A DNA stretch of 64,000 bases from Gracilibacillus timonensis (GCF_900086715.1 NZ_FLKH01000009.1:62001-126000); one strand, 5' to 3'. Shown: positions 17,798 through 27,530, numbered from the stretch's first letter. The notes: generated from the letters alone by a model not told the origin. Made by a program: numbers and translations.

Positions 17798-19804
17798 ATG
17801 GCAAACAAATTAAGACCACCTGCAGTACCGTTGGCAACCATTGATCCATATTTTAGTATTTGGTCAAACGCCAATCAATTACATGCAGCAGAAACAATTC
17901 ATTGGACCGGGGCAACCCATGGCATGGTAGGGTTGGCTGTAATTGACGGAAAGGTATGGCGATTTATGGGTGGATATGATCGCCGTAGTGATTTTAAATC
18001 ACTGAATGCCCCGGCCATGCAGCAGACGGATCTGACGATTAAGCCGCTGTCTAGTATTTATACATTTGAAGCAGGCGGAATCACGCTCACTGTTAATTTT
18101 ACAACACCATTGTTGTTAGATGACCTTGATGTGATGGCCAGACCTACTTCTTATATTACGGTGAAGGCTTGTTCAAACGATGGTGAAAATCATCATGTGA
18201 ATATTTATTACGACATTACTAGTGAACTTGCAGTAGATGTTCCAATTCAGGAAGTAGTGACTTCAAGAAATCGCCTGGAGGATGGAAGTCAGCTTCTTCA
18301 AGTAGGTACGGAAAAACAAGAAGTTTTAAAACGTAAGGGTGATATGATTCGTGTGGATTGGGGATATGCAACCCTTGTTATACCAGATGGTACAGCAGCT
18401 ACAACTGCTATTGGATCCGTAGACATACGTGATCAATTTATCGAATGGAAAATATTACCTGAAACAGATGACCAACATTTTCCTCGAGCGGTTGATCATG
18501 ATATGCCTATACTTGCTAGTGTACTAGATTATGGGGAAGTAGGGGTTAAAGAAGTCTCAAATTATTTGATAGTGGCTTATGATGATGTGTATGCCATTGA
18601 GTATTTTAACAAACACTTGCCAGGTTATTGGGCAAGAAATGGGCAAAGCTTTGAAGATGTTGTGCTCGCATCTATTCGTGAATATTCAGTAATTACGGAA
18701 AAATGTAATCGCTTTAATAATGAAATGATTGCTAATGCTAAAGAAGCAGGAGGTGAGAAATATGCGGATATTCTAGCATTATCCTATCGTCAAGCAATTG
18801 CGGCCCACAAATTAGTTGCAGATGAAAATGGAGAGATACTATTTTTATCAAAAGAAAATAATAGTAATGGCTGTTTAGCGACGGTTGATGTGAGTTATCC
18901 ATCAATGCCACTATTTCTCCTATACAATACGGAATTAGTCAGAGGGATGTTAAGACCAATTTTTCAATATGCAGATTCAAAAGCTTGGCCGTATGAATTT
19001 GCCCCTCATGATATTGGCAGATATCCAGTTGCAGAAGGTCAGGCATATGGAATGGAACTAAAAAGGCAAATGCCAATAGAAGAATGTGGAAATATGTTGA
19101 TTATGACTGCGGCAGTATGTTGGGCAGAACAAAGTACGAGTTTTGCTTCTGATTACTGGGGGTTATTGCAGCAATGGGCCAATTATTTAATAGAATATGG
19201 AATGGATCCTGGTAATCAGTTATGTACGGATGATTTTGGCGGACATCTGGCACATAATGCGAACCTTTCCATTAAAGCCATTATTGGAATTGCCAGCTAT
19301 GGATTCTTATCAGGTTGGATGGGCAATGAGGAAGGAGTGGAATATTTTCAAAAGGCAAAAGAAATGGCTAGTCAATGGGAATCAATGGCCCGAGATGACG
19401 ACCATTATCGTCTTACATTTGATACACCAGGTACATGGAGCTTGAAGTACAATTTGGTTTGGGATAACCTATTTCAATTAAATTTATTTTCAGAAGACTT
19501 GAAAAAGAAAGAGGTTGCTTGGTATTTGCGTAAAAGTAATCCATACGGAACGCCATTAGACAATCGAAAGACATATACCAAGGCGGACTGGCTAATATGG
19601 GCAGCAACACTGGCCGAGGAAAAAACAGATTTTCAACAATTAATCAATCCTATTTGGGATTTTCTAAATGAAACAGATTCACGAGTGCCGTTCACAGATT
19701 GGTACTATACCATCGATGGCAGAATTGCTGGATTTAAAAATCGATCTGTTGTAGGGGGATTGTTCATTAAGTTGTTGGCTGACCGTATGGATGAGCCGAA
19801 GTGA
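17798..19804 (+). CDS. GtaA-like DUF5127/DUF4965 family protein (putative glycoside-active enzyme)
   Basis: The 668-residue protein matches the family named after fungal glutaminase GtaA. It has an N-terminal beta-sandwich (residues about 5-270, starting RPPAVPLATIDPYFSIWS) and a C-terminal alpha/alpha barrel with the hallmark LCTDDFGGHLAHNANLS near residue 475. Bacterial members sit mostly in polysaccharide-utilisation loci, so a role on a glycan is more likely here than glutamine hydrolysis; that is inference from context. No signal peptide is present. The ATG lies after GAAATGAGG. It stands between the sulfatase/DUF624 pair and the importer genes and has its own promoter region with AraC-type motifs. 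Confidence 0.75.
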   Translation: MANKLRPPAVPLATIDPYFSIWSNANQLHAAETIHWTGATHGMVGLAVIDGKVWRFMGGYDRRSDFKSLNAPAMQQTDLTIKPLSSIYTFEAGGITLTVNFTTPLLLDDLDVMARPTSYITVKACSNDGENHHVNIYYDITSELAVDVPIQEVVTSRNRLEDGSQLLQVGTEKQEVLKRKGDMIRVDWGYATLVIPDGTAATTAIGSVDIRDQFIEWKILPETDDQHFPRAVDHDMPILASVLDYGEVGVKEVSNYLIVAYDDVYAIEYFNKHLPGYWARNGQSFEDVVLASIREYSVITEKCNRFNNEMIANAKEAGGEKYADILALSYRQAIAAHKLVADENGEILFLSKENNSNGCLATVDVSYPSMPLFLLYNTELVRGMLRPIFQYADSKAWPYEFAPHDIGRYPVAEGQAYGMELKRQMPIEECGNMLIMTAAVCWAEQSTSFASDYWGLLQQWANYLIEYGMDPGNQLCTDDFGGHLAHNANLSIKAIIGIASYGFLSGWMGNEEGVEYFQKAKEMASQWESMARDDDHYRLTFDTPGTWSLKYNLVWDNLFQLNLFSEDLKKKEVAWYLRKSNPYGTPLDNRKTYTKADWLIWAATLAEEKTDFQQLINPIWDFLNETDSRVPFTDWYYTIDGRIAGFKNRSVVGGLFIKLLADRMDEPK

Positions 19805-19987
19805 AGTGATCTTTATACCTTGTAACAGGTATGAGCATACAGCATGAGATGTAAAAATTAGAAAGTTGATAGTGATTTAGAAATATTTAGGGGGTGATTT
19901 TCTTTTAAGAATTTTATTTATCAGTGTTTCTATTAAATGTCGAGAAGTTATTATCGAAAAAGACAGAAATACCATGGAGGAAAAAAT

Positions 19988-21562
19988 ATGAAAAAAAGTA
20001 TTGGACTTATGTGTATGTTTATTTTGGGCGTTTTGATTATGATTGGCTGCTCGAAACAAACCAATGAAGAGCAAAGTGAAAGTACCCCTGAAACACTTAA
20101 TGAAGAAGGATTTCCCATTGTCGATGAAGAGATCAGTCTAGAGTTTTTTGCGAGACGTTCCCCACAGAATGGACCTTATGAAGATATGTTGGTTTTTCAA
20201 GAGTATGCAGATATGACCAATATCAAGGTGGAATGGGATGATGTTCCGCAAGATAATTTTGATGAGAGAAAAAGCTTGGAGTTAGCTTCTGGTGAGCTAC
20301 CTGATGTTTTCTATAAGGCAAGTCTTTCCCAAACGCAAGCAGTGGAATATGGTTCATCCGGGATATTCATCGCACTGGAGGATTTAATCGATGAATATGC
20401 GCCAAATTTAACCGCTCTTTTTGAACAGTATCCAGAAATCAAATCATCTATTACTGCACCAGACGGTCATATCTATGCCTTACCTGCCATTATAGAATTG
20501 GATGCTGCCCGTAATGAGAAATTTTGGGTTAATAAAGACTGGTTAGATACATTAGGTCTGGACGAACCTACCACCGCTGATGAACTGATTGAAGTGCTCA
20601 CCGCTTTTAAAAATGACGATCCGAATGGGAATGGTGAGCAGGATGAAATACCATTAACGGAAAGAAATTTATATTCATTAATCAACACCATAGGCGGTTC
20701 ATGGGGATTGTTACATCAAATGGGTAATACGATTAATATTGAAAACGATGAAGTGCAATTTTGGAAAACCAGTGATAGATATAAAGAATTGCTACAGTTT
20801 TTAAATCAGCTATACAGCGAAGGGTTATTAGATCGGGAAGTATTGACGCATAACCAAGCCGATTATATGGGGAAAGTAGCTGCTGGTAAAATTGGTATGT
20901 CTCATATACAAGCAAATGATTTGAATGATCAAGCGAAAGAGTGGGAGTATATAGGGATTTCACCAGTGAAAGGACCCCACGGAGACCAAATACAGCCTTC
21001 TGGACCAATTGCTAGAGATTTCGGTACCTTTGCCATTACATCCAATAATGAGCATCCTGCTGCAACTATTAGATGGTTAGATTATTTCTTTAGTGAAGAA
21101 GGTTCGATTATGTTTAGGTATGGAATTGAGGACGAAACATTTTATTACGATGAAGAAGGTCTTCCTGAATATAGTGATGAAATTTATGATGACCCACGTG
21201 GTTATGGTGTAGCTATTGGTGATTTCACTCCATATCCAGGCGGGGGCGCTCCTCAATATATTACAGAATACAATGCTTCCGGGATTAATCCGCCAGCTGT
21301 ACAAGAAGCTCAGAAACAACTGGATGATTATTTGCCGGAGATTATCTACGGACCTCCGTTGTTTGATGTAGACACGGCAGAAGAAGTGGAACAGATTCGT
21401 CAAGATATGGATGCCTACTATAATGAAAGTACTGCTAAGTTTATTAATGGTGATATGAGTTTTGATCAGTGGGATGATTATGTATCAACGATTGAAAATA
21501 TGGGTCTGTCTCGATTAATTGAAATTTATCAAGAGGCTTATGATACGCAATATAAAGATTAA
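19988..21562 (+). CDS. LplA-type oligosaccharide-binding lipoprotein
   Basis: The 524-residue protein starts at the ATG after GGAGG. It has a lipoprotein signal peptide with lipobox MIGC (Cys21) and the type-1 solute-binding fold. The family marker DDPNGNGEQDEIPL near residue 215 is a calcium-binding EF-hand-like loop, as in alginate-binding AlgQ-type proteins. It would be anchored on the outside of the membrane and deliver oligosaccharides to the two permeases that follow. A hairpin separates it from the first permease. It is only distantly similar to the four binding proteins at 54.6-64 kb, so the two systems probably take different sugars. Confidence 0.9.
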   Translation: MKKSIGLMCMFILGVLIMIGCSKQTNEEQSESTPETLNEEGFPIVDEEISLEFFARRSPQNGPYEDMLVFQEYADMTNIKVEWDDVPQDNFDERKSLELASGELPDVFYKASLSQTQAVEYGSSGIFIALEDLIDEYAPNLTALFEQYPEIKSSITAPDGHIYALPAIIELDAARNEKFWVNKDWLDTLGLDEPTTADELIEVLTAFKNDDPNGNGEQDEIPLTERNLYSLINTIGGSWGLLHQMGNTINIENDEVQFWKTSDRYKELLQFLNQLYSEGLLDREVLTHNQADYMGKVAAGKIGMSHIQANDLNDQAKEWEYIGISPVKGPHGDQIQPSGPIARDFGTFAITSNNEHPAATIRWLDYFFSEEGSIMFRYGIEDETFYYDEEGLPEYSDEIYDDPRGYGVAIGDFTPYPGGGAPQYITEYNASGINPPAVQEAQKQLDDYLPEIIYGPPLFDVDTAEEVEQIRQDMDAYYNESTAKFINGDMSFDQWDDYVSTIENMGLSRLIEIYQEAYDTQYKD

Positions 21563-21571
21563 TTCTTGTCG

Positions 21572-21597
21572 TTAGGCACATGTTCATTTGTGCCTAA
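21572..21597 (+). terminator. Intercistronic hairpin between binding protein and permease
   Basis: Stem TTAGGCACA / TGTGCCTAA with an eight-base loop is followed by ATTCCCTTTT. Placed between binding protein and permeases, it may reduce permease transcripts relative to the binding protein. Confidence 0.55.
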
Positions 21598-21638
21598 TGA
21601 TTCCCTTTTAATGATGAAGTGGAGAGGGCGTGCTATGT

Positions 21639-22604
21639 ATGAGTAAAACAAAAACGGAAATGGAAGGGCTTAATTATCAGGTTAAACCTGCATCCAAAGC
21701 AAAGAGAACGTGGATGGGTATTGCTAAGCGGTACGATTTATATTTAATGCTCCTGCTGCCATTAACATGGTATATTGTGTTTCAATATGTACCAATGTAC
21801 GGCTTACAGATTGCCTTTAAAGATTTTAATCCTGCTTTTGGTTTCTTGGGAAGTGAATGGGTCGGTTTGGAACACTTTATTCGATTTTTTGATTCTTATT
21901 ACTTTGGCAGAATTATTTGGAATACGATATCGATTAGTTTATTATCCTTACTTTTTGCTTTTCCCATTCCAATTATGCTTGCGTTGTTAGTCAATGAAAT
22001 TAGTAGTAATAAGTTAAAAAAAGTAGTTCAAAATGTTACATATGTCCCTCATTTTATATCTGTAGTAGTTATTGTAGGAATGCTAAATCTATTTCTTGAT
22101 CCTAATGGTGGTTTTATCAATACCATCCTTAATTCTCTGGGAATTGAACCGATTGCATTTATGGAAAGACCTGAGTGGTTTAAATCGGTACTAATCAGTT
22201 CTGGTATTTGGCAAAGTGCAGGCTGGCAATCGATTATTTATATTGCTGCCTTAAGTGGGATTGATCCTCAATTATATGAGGCGGCCAAAATAGATGGAGC
22301 TAGCAGGCTGCAAAGAATTCTACACGTATCTTTGCCAGGATTATTACCGGTGATTGTTATCTTACTCATTTTGGATATCGGTAATTTTATGAATGTCGGC
22401 TTTGAAAAAATATTGTTAATGCAGAACAATTTGAACATGGAAGCTAGTGATGTGATCCAGACATTTGTATATAGAAGCGGGATTCTTAATGGTAATTACA
22501 GTTATAGTGCAGCTATTGGTTTATTTAATTCTATTATTAATTTTGCGCTGTTAATCTTGATTAATCATGTAGCAAAGAAAAAAGCTGAGACTAGTCTTTG
22601 GTAA
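21639..22604 (+). CDS. LplB-type sugar ABC transporter permease
   Basis: The 321-residue membrane protein has six predicted hydrophobic segments. The LplB-type start (YVPMYGLQIAFKDFNP) comes after the first segment, and the permease EAA-type loop (YEAAKIDGASRLQRILHVSL) lies near residue 215, where the ATPase docks. The ATG at 21639 is spaced correctly from GGAGAGGG; the GTG at 21630 is too close. It pairs with the permease that follows. No ATPase gene is nearby; transporters of this class usually share an MsmX-type ATPase encoded elsewhere. Confidence 0.9.
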   Translation: MSKTKTEMEGLNYQVKPASKAKRTWMGIAKRYDLYLMLLLPLTWYIVFQYVPMYGLQIAFKDFNPAFGFLGSEWVGLEHFIRFFDSYYFGRIIWNTISISLLSLLFAFPIPIMLALLVNEISSNKLKKVVQNVTYVPHFISVVVIVGMLNLFLDPNGGFINTILNSLGIEPIAFMERPEWFKSVLISSGIWQSAGWQSIIYIAALSGIDPQLYEAAKIDGASRLQRILHVSLPGLLPVIVILLILDIGNFMNVGFEKILLMQNNLNMEASDVIQTFVYRSGILNGNYSYSAAIGLFNSIINFALLILINHVAKKKAETSLW

Positions 22605-22643
22605 GGAGATTTAATTTTATTTGACAGGAAGGGGGAAAGGGAG

Positions 22644-23537
22644 ATGAGAGGAAACTCCCGAAAAATTTCAGATGATAAATGGTTTGATATAGCTGTAGTT
22701 ATTATATCTGCCATTATTTTGATCATTGTACTTTATCCATTAATCTTTGTTGTCAGTGCGTCATTTAGCAATCCTGAAAAAGTGATGAATGGTGAGATGT
22801 GGCTGTTTCCTGTGGATTTTTCACTAGATGCGTATACGGAAATTCTGAAAAATGGAGAGGTGTGGAATGGGTATAAAAATACGATTATCTACACAGTCGG
22901 TGGAACGTTTATTAATATTGTATTAACAACATTGGCAGCTTATCCACTTTCAAGACGCGATTTACCAGGAAGAAACCTCTTTATGTTTATTATTACATTT
23001 ACGATGTTCTTTAGTGGGGGATTAATTCCAACCTTTTTAATCGTACAAGAATTGGGACTGGTGGATACGATGTGGGCGATGATGATTCCCAATGCTATAG
23101 CTACCTATAATTTAATTGTTATGCGAACCTATTTCCAATCCAGTATCCCGTGGGAAATTCAGGAATCTGCTATGATAGATGGCTGTAACAATATTCATAT
23201 GCTATGGAAAATCATTTTACCATTATCTAAGCCAATATTGGCGGTAATGATCCTATTTTATGCAGTAGGTCATTGGAATGCATTCTTTAATGCACTCATC
23301 TACCTTAGAGATGATGGGCTCTATCCTTTACAGCTTGTCTTACGAGAGATTCTTTTGGTGACACAAGCAAGTGCGACAGATGGTCTTGATAGTTTTGGTT
23401 TAGGAGATAAGCTGCTTTTGGGTGAAAGTATAAAGTATGCCTTAATCATCGTTGCTAGTTTACCAGTATTAATTATGTATCCCTTTGTTCAAAAGCATTT
23501 TGTGAAAGGGGTTATGATTGGCTCGATTAAGGGGTAA
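22644..23537 (+). CDS. LplC/YtcP-type sugar ABC transporter permease
   Basis: The 297-residue membrane protein carries the family's opening (LYPLIFVVSASFSNPEKVMNG), the EAA-type loop (IQESAMIDGCNNIHMLWKII) and the typical C-terminus (KHFVKGVMIGSIKG). It forms the second half of the translocation pore with the preceding permease, 39 bases upstream. The ribosome-binding site is GGGGGAAAGGGAG. Next comes a GH43 gene, which links the importer to arabinose- or galactose-type oligosaccharides. Confidence 0.9.
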   Translation: MRGNSRKISDDKWFDIAVVIISAIILIIVLYPLIFVVSASFSNPEKVMNGEMWLFPVDFSLDAYTEILKNGEVWNGYKNTIIYTVGGTFINIVLTTLAAYPLSRRDLPGRNLFMFIITFTMFFSGGLIPTFLIVQELGLVDTMWAMMIPNAIATYNLIVMRTYFQSSIPWEIQESAMIDGCNNIHMLWKIILPLSKPILAVMILFYAVGHWNAFFNALIYLRDDGLYPLQLVLREILLVTQASATDGLDSFGLGDKLLLGESIKYALIIVASLPVLIMYPFVQKHFVKGVMIGSIKG

Positions 23538-23595
23538 GTAGAGAGTAGTATCAGATTTGTACATTGAAAAACAATTATTATAGGAGTGTGAGTTT

Positions 23596-24546
23596 GTGAT
23601 GGAAAATACATTTCAAAACCCATTATTAGATCATTTAGGAGCGGACCCTTGGGTATGGAAGGACAAGGATGTCTATTATTTTATGGTGACAAGGAGAACC
23701 AAGATTGAATTATGGAAATCAACAACATTAAGTGGAATTGCACAGGGAGATCATAAAACGATTTGGACTGCACCGGAAAAAGGAATTAATTGTGCCAATA
23801 TTTGGGCACCTGAGATTCATAAGATAAATGATGTTTGGTATGTGTATTTTACTGCCAATGATGGTGAAGGTGGGGACCAAACAAGAAAAGTGTTTGTTCT
23901 GGAGAATACTTCTGATCCATTTACTGGAGAATGGAGGGAAAAGGGCTTTGTCAATACTGATCACCCCGGTTTGGATGGTACTGTTTTTGAACATCAGCAT
24001 AAATGGTATTTTATTTATGCTGGGTATGGTAATTTTCCAGATTACGGATCTGCATTATATATTTCTGAAATGGAAAATCCCTGGACATTAAAGGGAGCAG
24101 AAGTATTGCTATCAAAGCCAGAATTTGATTGGGAAAAACAAGGTGGAATGGCTATTAACGAAGGACCGGTGTTATTAAAGCGGAATAATCAATTATTTAT
24201 GATATATTCTGCCAGTACTACCTGGTCTGATGATTATTGTCTAGGTATGTTAACTGCATCGATGGAATTAGATCTATTAAATCCACACTCATGGTCAAAA
24301 TCTGACCAGCCTGTATTTAAGAAAAGTGAAGAAAATCAAGTGTTTGCTCCAGGACATAATGGCTTTACGCAGTCTCCTGATGGAACCGAGGATTGGATTA
24401 TTTATCATGCTATCTCGGAATCAGATGGTGGAGCTCAAAAACGAAGTACTCGTATCCAAAAATTCACGTGGAATGCAGATGGGTCTCCTAATTTTGGAAT
24501 TCCTGTAGCCACTGAAATTCCTATTACTGTACCGTCCGGGGAGTGA
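23596..24546 (+). CDS. Intracellular GH43-family glycoside hydrolase
   Basis: The 316-residue single-domain GH43 protein has the three acidic residues in place: Asp17 (LGADPWVW), Asp127 (GLDGTVF) and Glu189 (AINEGPVLL). It lacks a signal peptide, so it should trim imported oligosaccharides, probably as an exo-acting arabinofuranosidase-, xylosidase- or galactosidase-like enzyme. The start is either GTG 23596, nine bases after GGAG, or the adjacent ATG 23599. It lies 58 bases after the permease gene and 119 bases before sulfatase 3, in the same direction. Fine specificity cannot be read from sequence. Confidence 0.87.
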   Translation: MMENTFQNPLLDHLGADPWVWKDKDVYYFMVTRRTKIELWKSTTLSGIAQGDHKTIWTAPEKGINCANIWAPEIHKINDVWYVYFTANDGEGGDQTRKVFVLENTSDPFTGEWREKGFVNTDHPGLDGTVFEHQHKWYFIYAGYGNFPDYGSALYISEMENPWTLKGAEVLLSKPEFDWEKQGGMAINEGPVLLKRNNQLFMIYSASTTWSDDYCLGMLTASMELDLLNPHSWSKSDQPVFKKSEENQVFAPGHNGFTQSPDGTEDWIIYHAISESDGGAQKRSTRIQKFTWNADGSPNFGIPVATEIPITVPSGE

Positions 24547-24665
24547 GGTAACCTGAGATAGAGGTAATATAGTAAGCGTCGTCTTATTCCACACGCCATT
24601 CGATAAATTATTTCTGGATATATGATGAAGGAATATTCTGAAAAAAGGTCAAAGAGGTGGTAGAA

Positions 24666-26105
24666 ATGAAACCAAATATTTTATGGATATGTACGGATCA
24701 ACAACGTTTTGATTCATTAGGGTGTTACGGAAATGAATTTGTCAAAACCCCTCATATAGATCGACTGGCTGAAAGGGGGGTACTATTTGAAAATTGCTAT
24801 AGTCAGAGTACTGTATGTACGCCAAGTCGTGCCAGCTTTCTTACTGGTCGTTATCCGCGAACGAATCGCTGCCGTCAAAATGGCCAAGCGATTTCAAATG
24901 ATGAAGTATTAGTTACGAAATTGCTAGCAGATGCAGGGTATAAGTGTGGTTTATCAGGGAAACTGCATATTTCACCTTGTCATCCGTCGGTAGCACCAGA
25001 GGAAGAAGCTAGGATTGATGACGGGTATTCGCAGTTTCATTGGTCGCATCACCCACAGCCAGATTGGCCTACTAATGAATATACACAATGGCTTCAGGAA
25101 AAAGGAAAGGAATTTAAACCGCAATCATTAGAAACATGTTCATATGTTCAATATGGGCCTGAGGTGGAGGATCATCAAACCACGTGGTGTGCAGAAAAAG
25201 CTATTCAATTTATGGAAGCGAATAAAAACGCTGATAAACCATGGCTATTTTCTGTTAATTTTTTTGATCCACATCACCCATTCAATCCACCCAAACAATA
25301 TCTACAGCGTTACCTTGATCGATTGCAGGAGCTTCCATTACCAAACTATACGAAAAATGAGCTTGACCATAAGCCCATCTATCAACAAGTTGACCATGAA
25401 GGTGCCTATGGAATGAAAGGGCATCTAGCTTATTCTGAAATGAACGAGCATGATCATCGCATGCTTCGGGCTGCTTATTGGGCGATGATTGATTTAATTG
25501 ATGACCAGGTAGGCCGAATGATAGCAGCATTAGAAGAGACAGGACAAATAGATAACACGATGATTATTTTTATGTCTGACCACGGTGAATTATTGGGCGA
25601 TCATGGTATCTATTTAAAAGGGCCTCATTTTTATGAAGGATCTGTAAAAGTTCCATTCATTGTTTCCTGGCCTGCAAAAATAAGAGAAGGTCAAAAAATC
25701 GATCATTTGATTGAACTGGTGGATCTTGCTCCTACATTATTAGAAGCAGCAAGTGAGCCAATATATGAGGGTATGAAAGGACAATCGTTATGGCCTGTGC
25801 TCGTAAAAGAAGATCTAGCTTATTCCTATCGCAATGATGTCTATTGTGAATACTACAACGTAAATTTGAAAGATAAAAAAAACATAACTCATGCAACCAT
25901 GGTAAGGAATGAAGATTATAAGCTGGTCTTATATCACGGTGACAAAACAGGTGAATTGTATCATTTGAAGGATGATCCAAATGAAGTGGAAAACATTTGG
26001 GATCACTCTGCTTATCAAACAATAAAGATGACGCTATTCCAACGCTTATGTGATCGAATGGCAGAAACAGCCGATCCGCTACCATTAAGACAATCACCGT
26101 GGTAA
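24666..26105 (+). CDS. Formylglycine-type sulfatase 3
   Basis: The 479-residue protein starts at the ATG after GAGGTGG. It shows metal-binding ILWICTDQQRFD near residues 5-16 and the maturation motif CTPSRASFLTG from Cys51. SDHGELLGDHGIYLKG near residue 305 completes the metal site. It has no signal peptide. It closes the sulfated-polysaccharide locus, after the importer and GH43 genes, and probably desulfates oligosaccharides after uptake. It is closer to sulfatase 2 than to sulfatase 1 in overall motif wording. The three paralogs would fit sulfate at different positions or on different sugars. Confidence 0.9.
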   Translation: MKPNILWICTDQQRFDSLGCYGNEFVKTPHIDRLAERGVLFENCYSQSTVCTPSRASFLTGRYPRTNRCRQNGQAISNDEVLVTKLLADAGYKCGLSGKLHISPCHPSVAPEEEARIDDGYSQFHWSHHPQPDWPTNEYTQWLQEKGKEFKPQSLETCSYVQYGPEVEDHQTTWCAEKAIQFMEANKNADKPWLFSVNFFDPHHPFNPPKQYLQRYLDRLQELPLPNYTKNELDHKPIYQQVDHEGAYGMKGHLAYSEMNEHDHRMLRAAYWAMIDLIDDQVGRMIAALEETGQIDNTMIIFMSDHGELLGDHGIYLKGPHFYEGSVKVPFIVSWPAKIREGQKIDHLIELVDLAPTLLEAASEPIYEGMKGQSLWPVLVKEDLAYSYRNDVYCEYYNVNLKDKKNITHATMVRNEDYKLVLYHGDKTGELYHLKDDPNEVENIWDHSAYQTIKMTLFQRLCDRMAETADPLPLRQSPW

Positions 26106-26431
26106 ATGGATATCTTCTATCGTTATAGTGCGCGTTCAAAAAGCCTGATGAAAAGGACCAAGAAGTTCAAGGCGGTGCAGTTTTGAGTACCGGAACGTAT
26201 GCTTTTCATACGTGAGGAACGGACTCACGCAGGATGTGTTGACTGCTGCGTTGCCTACAGGACGTGGGCGGTCTTAGTAGAAGTTCCTATATCGCCAACG
26301 CAGAAATTCGATGCGTCATTTTTATTGGGCTTTTTGAACAACTTCTTATAACCTATTTTCTCTTCATAAGGTTTCACAATTTCCCTATCCATCATATATT
26401 ACTATATCTTATCATTGGTGGTGTGCTTTTT
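26106..26431. other. Gene-free stretch occupied by an intergenic element
   Basis: Almost the whole interval is the inverted-repeat element at 26134-26339. An open frame through it that joins the next gene is not coding: the homologous part of the glycosyltransferase begins at 26432. Confidence 0.6.
26134..26339 (+). repeat. MITE-like intergenic element, family B
   Basis: The 206-base element is bounded by 25-base terminal inverted repeats (26134-26158 and 26315-26339, starting GTTCAAAAAGCC, 21 of 25 positions alike). Inside are a CGTATG-cttt-CATACG hairpin and the stretch GGACTCACGCAGGATGTG, which I recall from intergenic repeats of other Bacillaceae. It encodes no protein. A decayed relative is at 44.6 kb. 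Confidence 0.65.
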
Positions 26432-27523
26432 ATGATGCAGATTAGTTTATGTATGATTGTAAAAAATGAAGAGGAAGTATTGCGGCAATGCTTAGACAGT
26501 GTGGCGCCAATTTGTGATGAAGTGATTATCGTGGATACCGGTTCTACGGACAAAACAAAGGAAATTGCGCAGGATTTCACCAAGCAGGTTATTGATTTTG
26601 AATGGATCGATGATTTTTCAGCGGCAAGAAACTTTGCATTCAGCCAGGCTCATGGTGATTATATTCTTTGGCTTGATGCTGATGATATGTTAGAAAAGGA
26701 AGATCAAGAAAAATTAAGACAATTAAAAGCAGAACTAGATGGGACAGAAGATGCTGTTTCGATGCTATATCATATTGCTTTTGATGAATACAACACCCCA
26801 ACCTTTAGTTATCGTAGAAACAGACTGGTCAAACGAGAAAAGAATTTTCAATGGATAGGCCCGGTCCATGAATATCTCGAGGTATATGGACATATTATTT
26901 CATCCGATATTGCTGTTGCTCACCGTAAGTCCGATAAAACGAAAAATTCTGTGCCAAAAGATCGTAATTTAAAGATATATGAAAAACGACTAAAGCAAGG
27001 AGAGAAATTTAGTCCGCGCGATTTATTTTATTACGCAAATGAACTGAAGGATCATCGTTTATTTCAAAAGGCTGCCATCTATTATCGTGAATTCCTGGCA
27101 ACGAAAAAGGGATGGATCGAGGATGAGATCCGCGCCTGTATTAACATGGCCGCCTGTTACCGGAGTCTAGGTAATCCAGAAAAAGAGATTGAGTCATTAG
27201 TGATGTCGATCACCTATGATGTGCCGCGGCCAGAGGTCTCTTGCCGTATTGGAGATTTGTATAAAGAAAAAAACAAATTTGAAAAGGCGATTATTTGGTA
27301 TCGATTAGCCGTAGATGTTGATATCAGCGACAGTCAAGGGTTTTACCAACAAAGTTATGCAACATGGTATCCACACCTGCAATTATGCGTGTGTTATTGG
27401 CAAATTGGTGATCAGGATCGTGCCATAGAGCATAATAGCAAGGCGAAAACGTATCGGCCCCATGATACACAAGTGCTATATAATGAAAAATTTTTCAAAG
27501 AATATGCGAAGAAGAATCAATAG
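26432..27523 (+). CDS. GT2-family glycosyltransferase with C-terminal TPR repeats
   Basis: The 363-residue protein starts at ATG 26432, preceded by GGTGGTG. The first 220 residues are a GT-A fold glycosyltransferase (ISLCMIVKNEEEVL; VDTGSTDKT; metal-binding LDADD near residue 92). The rest is helical with TPR-like repeats. It would transfer a sugar from a nucleotide donor to a cytoplasmic acceptor, possibly a protein. The next gene is a pyruvyl transferase. A paralogous GT2-TPR/pyruvyl-transferase pair sits at 35.1-37.2 kb beside the collagen-like protein, which suggests both pairs build surface glycans. Confidence 0.87.
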   Translation: MMQISLCMIVKNEEEVLRQCLDSVAPICDEVIIVDTGSTDKTKEIAQDFTKQVIDFEWIDDFSAARNFAFSQAHGDYILWLDADDMLEKEDQEKLRQLKAELDGTEDAVSMLYHIAFDEYNTPTFSYRRNRLVKREKNFQWIGPVHEYLEVYGHIISSDIAVAHRKSDKTKNSVPKDRNLKIYEKRLKQGEKFSPRDLFYYANELKDHRLFQKAAIYYREFLATKKGWIEDEIRACINMAACYRSLGNPEKEIESLVMSITYDVPRPEVSCRIGDLYKEKNKFEKAIIWYRLAVDVDISDSQGFYQQSYATWYPHLQLCVCYWQIGDQDRAIEHNSKAKTYRPHDTQVLYNEKFFKEYAKKNQ

Positions 27524-27530
27524 GCCGCAG

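Noticed and set aside
26264-26431. N-terminal 56-residue extension of the glycosyltransferase
   Set aside because: It runs through the family-B element and its inverted end; GT2 homology and a ribosome-binding site point to ATG 26432.
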